From Cyclobacteriaceae bacterium (GTDB lineage: Bacteria; Bacteroidota; Bacteroidia; Cytophagales; Cyclobacteriaceae): DNA of 64,000 nt. Under the pieces are notes generated by a model that made no database searches, had not been told where the DNA came from, and saw only the letters and a list, made by a program, of their open reading frames with translations. Below, one piece after another: positions 60,540-64,000 of this stretch; position 1 is the first letter of the stretch; the number at the start of each line of letters is the position of its first letter. The stretch lies in the NCBI GenBank assembly GCA_016787725.1, contig JAEUTZ010000004.1:62001-126000 (forward strand). Direction: 5' to 3'. The position numbers and the translations under genes were made by a program.

Positions 60540-61193
60540 TCAAAATAACTGCTCGATCAGTTTAAGCGGATCCAGGTGTTGAAAATCCTCAATCGAGTGA
60601 TTTGTATGACCAAGTTCCTGGTGGGTATGCGTGGTGGTAACGCCTATAACCTTGGCCCCAGCCCGTTGCGCTGATTCCACTCCAGATAAAGAATCTTCAA
60701 AGACAATACACTGCTGGGGGGCAATTTTTAATCGATCTGCTGTTTTCAAATAGATCTCGGGATGCGGCTTGCCGTGTTCCACGTCCGATTGGTCCAGGAT
60801 AACGGGGAAGTATTTTGTCAGATTTGTACCCGTCAGCACAAAATCTACATTGCTGCGGGGGGCGGAAGTGCCAATTGCCGTAGGAATATGATGTGCCTCC
60901 AGCTTTTTCAGAAAGTTTTCCAACCCCGCCAGGGGGTTTATCACCGGCTTGTAGATTTCCCGGAACAAGGCTTCCTTTTCTTCCCCTAATTCAAGAATAC
61001 GCTCTTTTGGCAAGGGGCCAAACAGATTGCGGATCCATTCGTTGTTGGTTCGTCCGTAAATCCGGTGTACCAATTCTTCATCGCTCAGGTTATATCCATA
61101 ACGTTCGCAAAACTGCTTGAGTGAAATTTTGTGGTACGGATTCGTATCAACTATTACCCCGTCCATGTCAAAAATGACGGCAACCGTTTTCAT
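60540..61193 (-). CDS. HAD family hydrolase (beta-phosphoglucomutase-like)
   Basis: 217 residues. The nucleophile Asp and acid/base Asp are in F-D-M-D-G-V-I-V-D (residues 8-16), the T/S motif is in I-G-T-S-A-P-R-S near 107, the Lys in H-G-K-P-H-P-E near 140, and the acidic pair in V-F-E-D-S-L-S-G-V near 163. The cap is the small helical type of the phosphoglucomutase/phosphatase subgroup. Substrate unknown; a sugar phosphate phosphatase or mutase is likely. Confidence 0.9.
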   Translation of the reverse strand: MKTVAVIFDMDGVIVDTNPYHKISLKQFCERYGYNLSDEELVHRIYGRTNNEWIRNLFGPLPKERILELGEEKEALFREIYKPVINPLAGLENFLKKLEAHHIPTAIGTSAPRSNVDFVLTGTNLTKYFPVILDQSDVEHGKPHPEIYLKTADRLKIAPQQCIVFEDSLSGVESAQRAGAKVIGVTTTHTHQELGHTNHSIEDFQHLDPLKLIEQLF

Positions 61194-61212
61194 GAATTAA
61201 ATTTTGAGTGGG

Positions 61213-63387
61213 TTAATAGAGAATGAAACGTCTACCGGTGGATTTACCATTGAAACTGAAGTGCGCAAGATAAAGACCGGAAGATAAACCCGAAAACCGG
61301 ATGGGATATTCCTGGTTAGCCGGGATGGCGTAGGATTCCGTAAGTTTTTGACCCAATGCTGTGTAGAACTGAACCAACATAGGGCGGTCTGTCTTGATGA
61401 TTAAGGTTTCATCGCGGCCAACGGGATTGGGAAACAAATCAATCTGAGGTTCATCGGGCAATGTCAAACCAATTTCATTTTTTAAGATTTGAATTCCACC
61501 CAGTGTATTCCCCACAACAATGGCTGGTTTGTCGCTATTGAAGATATTGGCAATAGCAGGCCAGGATCGTCCGCCCAGATTTTTGGCAGTATATTTTTGG
61601 GTGATGGAATTATAGATGAGATTCCTGAAGCCAGCACCCGAATTGGTAGACGCCCGGAAGTCTGGAATAATTGTTAATACTCCGCGCTGGTCTGCCAAAA
61701 TCAAATCTGCACGCCCATCTCCATTCAAATCACCGGCAGCAAAGGCTGGATTCTGACGATCGGTGCTCGTATCCAGTCCCAGAAAACTACCGGTCTCCAT
61801 CGAATAATTGTATTGATTGCCGGGCCCCAGATTCCGCCAGTACTGCACTGCACCCGTGCTTTTTCCTAATAGTATATCCAGAAGCCCGTCCTGGTCAATA
61901 TCCACCAGCAACACATTTTCAGCTTGGCCAATCTGAAAACCGGTTGACTCGATGGCTTGACCTGAGAAGTTCAGGTAGTTGGATGACCGATTGGGTATGT
62001 AGTGCAACGAGGTAACTCCACTTTGTGGATTGGTACCGGTAAACACCAGATCCTGCGTGGCATCATGATTTATATCGGCAAACTGAATTTTTACGTTGTA
62101 AAATCCGGCAAAGGAAAAATTGAGATAATCGGTTGTAACCCGTTTATAACTGGGTTCATTTTGCGAACCAACATTTTCATAGAGATAAATGGAACTCGAA
62201 AAATCCGAGTCGGCATAGTAGCTAATGAAGAAATCAAGGTCACCATCGCCATCTGCATCTGCAAACGCAGGAACCGAGTAATCCCCAACATCGATCATCT
62301 CATCTTGAAGAAACGATGTTTTCTGAAAGGTAAACTGGGGCTGCTGATTCGTACCGGTATTTTTATAGAACCACATTGACTTTTGAAAATTGATATTGGT
62401 AAACGTGCGTGCGTAAACGTTGGGCGAGGCGAGCAAATCCAAGGTACCGTCAAAGTCAAGGTCTTCCAGGTAAGGCGCTGGAAAAATCAAAAAATTAATG
62501 GGGTTGGGGGAAGGAAAAGGCGAGGCTGTGGTCATCCGTGCATTTTCTGCAGTTCCTTCGTTTGGCAACAAGTATACCCGCGCACAGGTTTCTTCTGAAA
62601 ACAGAATTTCCCGATCGCCATCTTGATCCAGGTCTACGGTGAGCAATGCCTTACCTCCGGCATGTTGGGTTCGGCCACCGGGCAACGAGGTACACGTCTG
62701 ACCAAAGGCAAACTTACCGCAATCACACTCTTCAAAATTTCCAAAATTCTGGGTGATCCTCTCCAATTGTAGCGAGTCGCAGGTGCCGGTTCTTTCCATA
62801 CTTAAGTTTTTGTGAAACTCCACCGTTCCGATGCCAACAAATCGAACATTAAGAATGTCCAGGTCGCCATCGCCATCCACATCATCGATGGCGGGGATAT
62901 CCGATTCATTAACTTTCAGATTGACATTGCCGGAAAAGCCTTTGGTGAGGAGCGGAAAACCCGGGTTAAAAGAACGCCACCGCAGCGGTTGGCCGGGCGT
63001 TGTCGTGTTTACATAAACGGCCATACCGAAGGGGTCGCTCGTGAAAATATCTTTGCGCCCATCACAATTAAAATCACGCAGCAGCATCCACTGAGTTACT
63101 CCTTCCGGAAACAACTCTTCATACTGCGGAGCGTATTGATATTGGCTGGATACATTTAGATACGTTAGAATTTTATCGGCCGTACGGTCAAACAACACCA
63201 AATCTTGTTTGCTGTCGCCATTCAAGTCCATGGTGTTTACCTGTATGGAATTAAGTCCTCCGGCCCAGGGCAAGGCCAGTGATTTGCCATCCACTTCAAC
63301 AGGAATGCTTTGATCAAGGAGGTAGGTAAACTGAGCCTTACTGCCAAACGCCAGGAAATAAAAAAGTACGAGCCAGCCCGGTTTCAT
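61213..63387 (-). CDS. Secreted FG-GAP repeat protein with T9SS sorting domain
   Basis: About 724 residues. A signal peptide (W-L-V-L-F-Y-F-L-A-F-G-S-K-A-Q) is followed by many calcium-binding FG-GAP/VCBS-like repeats, each with D-x-D-x-D-G-x-x-D-L (D-L-N-G-D-S-K-Q-D, D-V-D-G-D-G-D-L-D, D-Q-D-G-L-L-D-I), indicating a beta-propeller. The last ~75 residues (F-P-N-P-V-G, then G-L-Y-L-A-H-F, R-R-F-I-L-Y) are a type A sorting domain for type IX secretion. The ATG at 63387 is used; upstream sequence in frame lies in the murF gene. Probably a surface adhesin or matrix protein. Confidence 0.88.
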   Translation of the reverse strand: MKPGWLVLFYFLAFGSKAQFTYLLDQSIPVEVDGKSLALPWAGGLNSIQVNTMDLNGDSKQDLVLFDRTADKILTYLNVSSQYQYAPQYEELFPEGVTQWMLLRDFNCDGRKDIFTSDPFGMAVYVNTTTPGQPLRWRSFNPGFPLLTKGFSGNVNLKVNESDIPAIDDVDGDGDLDILNVRFVGIGTVEFHKNLSMERTGTCDSLQLERITQNFGNFEECDCGKFAFGQTCTSLPGGRTQHAGGKALLTVDLDQDGDREILFSEETCARVYLLPNEGTAENARMTTASPFPSPNPINFLIFPAPYLEDLDFDGTLDLLASPNVYARTFTNINFQKSMWFYKNTGTNQQPQFTFQKTSFLQDEMIDVGDYSVPAFADADGDGDLDFFISYYADSDFSSSIYLYENVGSQNEPSYKRVTTDYLNFSFAGFYNVKIQFADINHDATQDLVFTGTNPQSGVTSLHYIPNRSSNYLNFSGQAIESTGFQIGQAENVLLVDIDQDGLLDILLGKSTGAVQYWRNLGPGNQYNYSMETGSFLGLDTSTDRQNPAFAAGDLNGDGRADLILADQRGVLTIIPDFRASTNSGAGFRNLIYNSITQKYTAKNLGGRSWPAIANIFNSDKPAIVVGNTLGGIQILKNEIGLTLPDEPQIDLFPNPVGRDETLIIKTDRPMLVQFYTALGQKLTESYAIPANQEYPIRFSGLSSGLYLAHFSFNGKSTGRRFILY

Positions 63388-63470
63388 AATAAAAAATTTC
63401 CTTACAATTAACGCTGACCTGCAGCCACCTGTTATCTTTCCTGCAAGATACTTTAGTTTAGCACATTCGC

Positions 63471-64000
63471 ATGCAGATTGAACAGCTCTACCAGCGGTTT
63501 TTAGAATCAGGAAAAATTTCAACGGATACCCGTCAAATTTCTGAAGGCTCCCTATTTTTTGCTTTGCGCGGAGACAAATTCAATGCGAATGAATTTGCTT
63601 CACAGGCATTGGACCGGGGCGCCTCCTGTTGCGTGATTGATGACGCACGATTTGCGCAGGACAACCGATGTATTCTCGTGGATGACGTTCTCAAAACCCT
63701 CCAGGATCTGGCCCGATACCACCGGTCAAAATTAACGATACCCGTGATTGGACTCACCGGATCAAATGGTAAGACCACCAGCAAGGAATTGGTACTGGCT
63801 GTACTGAGTAAAAAATTCAACGCCTATGCAACCAAGGGAAACCTGAACAATCATATTGGTGTGCCCTTAACGGTCTTAGCGATTGATCATTCTTATGACA
63901 TCGCCATCGTGGAGATGGGTGCCAATCACGTAGGCGAAATTGCATTGCTTTGCTCCATCGCCAACCCCACGCACGGCTTTATCACCAACATCGGCAAAGC
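63471..64000 (+). CDS. murF: UDP-N-acetylmuramoyl-tripeptide--D-Ala-D-Ala ligase, 3'-truncated by window edge
   Basis: First ~176 residues of MurF, which adds D-Ala-D-Ala to the peptidoglycan precursor in the cytoplasm. The N-terminal domain has S-T-D-T-R-Q-I near residue 16 and L-F-F-A-L-R-G-D; the Mur ligase P-loop is G-L-T-G-S-N-G-K-T-T-S-K-E near 93, then G-N-L-N-N-H-I-G-V-P-L-T and E-M-G-A-N-H-V-G-E-I, typical of MurF. The frame is open to the last base, so the gene continues to the right. Divergent from the FG-GAP gene. Confidence 0.94.
   Translation, partial: MQIEQLYQRFLESGKISTDTRQISEGSLFFALRGDKFNANEFASQALDRGASCCVIDDARFAQDNRCILVDDVLKTLQDLARYHRSKLTIPVIGLTGSNGKTTSKELVLAVLSKKFNAYATKGNLNNHIGVPLTVLAIDHSYDIAIVEMGANHVGEIALLCSIANPTHGFITNIGK

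Noticed and set aside
1-64000. tRNA or rRNA genes and insertion sequences
   Set aside because: No cloverleaf-like segment, rRNA core sequence, transposase or terminal inverted repeats were recognised in the short intergenic spaces.

Overview
The window looks like a stretch of chromosome from a Bacteroidota bacterium, most likely of the order Cytophagales. The support is indirect but consistent: a C-terminal type IX secretion sorting domain (61213-63387), the rpmB-rpmG-DUF4295-ftsY block, DUF6452/DUF6048-type and DUF5686-type proteins, a fused E1 alpha/beta dehydrogenase, bacillithiol genes (bshC, a YtxJ-type protein), and repeated TAnnTTTG promoter elements with little sign of Shine-Dalgarno sequences. 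Coding density is very high. No gap between genes exceeds 300 bases, and I found no rRNA, tRNA, insertion sequence or CRISPR array.

Region 1 (1-5727) is the end of a surface-polysaccharide cluster: a truncated glycosyltransferase, two related O-antigen ligase/polymerase-like membrane proteins, a polyprenyl glycosyl-1-phosphate transferase and a WecA/TagO-like transferase, all overlapping or closely spaced. Its first ~4.3 kb is AT-rich, and composition jumps inside the phosphotransferase gene. Region 2 (5711-9122) holds pheS, a sugar aminotransferase, a 3-hydroxyacyl-CoA dehydrogenase and a Rieske-like lipoprotein. Region 3 (9119-12462, minus) has an amino acid permease and an ECF sigma factor paired with an unusual anti-sigma-like/TonB hybrid. 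Region 4 (12626-16927) is a second glycan cluster with a GT2-GT9 fusion, two more GT2 enzymes and a methyltransferase.

Region 5 (16969-27004) runs on the plus strand: sigma/anti-sigma pair, gmk, nadD, a DUF5686 outer-membrane protein, mnmH-selD (selenouridine in tRNA), and a FGE-like protein in an operon with a third sigma/anti-sigma pair. Region 6 (27015-39534) is mixed housekeeping: lgt, frr, pyrH, a biotin carrier protein, prmC, ribD, a Tat-exported superoxide dismutase, a 2OG/Fe(II)-type oxygenase, a chromate transporter and tonB. Region 7 (39592-47759) has osmC, ytxJ, a 931-residue repeat protein of unknown function, the E1 fusion, an antiporter and an M16 peptidase. Region 8 (47756-64000) has a histidine kinase, ispF, mnmD, the aguB-aguA agmatine pathway, bshC, rimO, ftsY, ribosomal proteins, a HAD phosphatase, a secreted FG-GAP protein and the start of murF at the right edge.

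Functional links inside the window: MnmD, MnmH and SelD act on the same wobble uridine of tRNA; BshC makes bacillithiol and YtxJ would use it; AguA and AguB together turn agmatine into putrescine; three ECF sigma/anti-sigma pairs have three different anti-sigma designs. I see no self-contained defence or mobile system. The best candidates for something undescribed are the repeat protein at 40356-43151, the anti-sigma/TonB hybrid at 10674-11933 and the FGE-like/ECF operon at 23855-27004.
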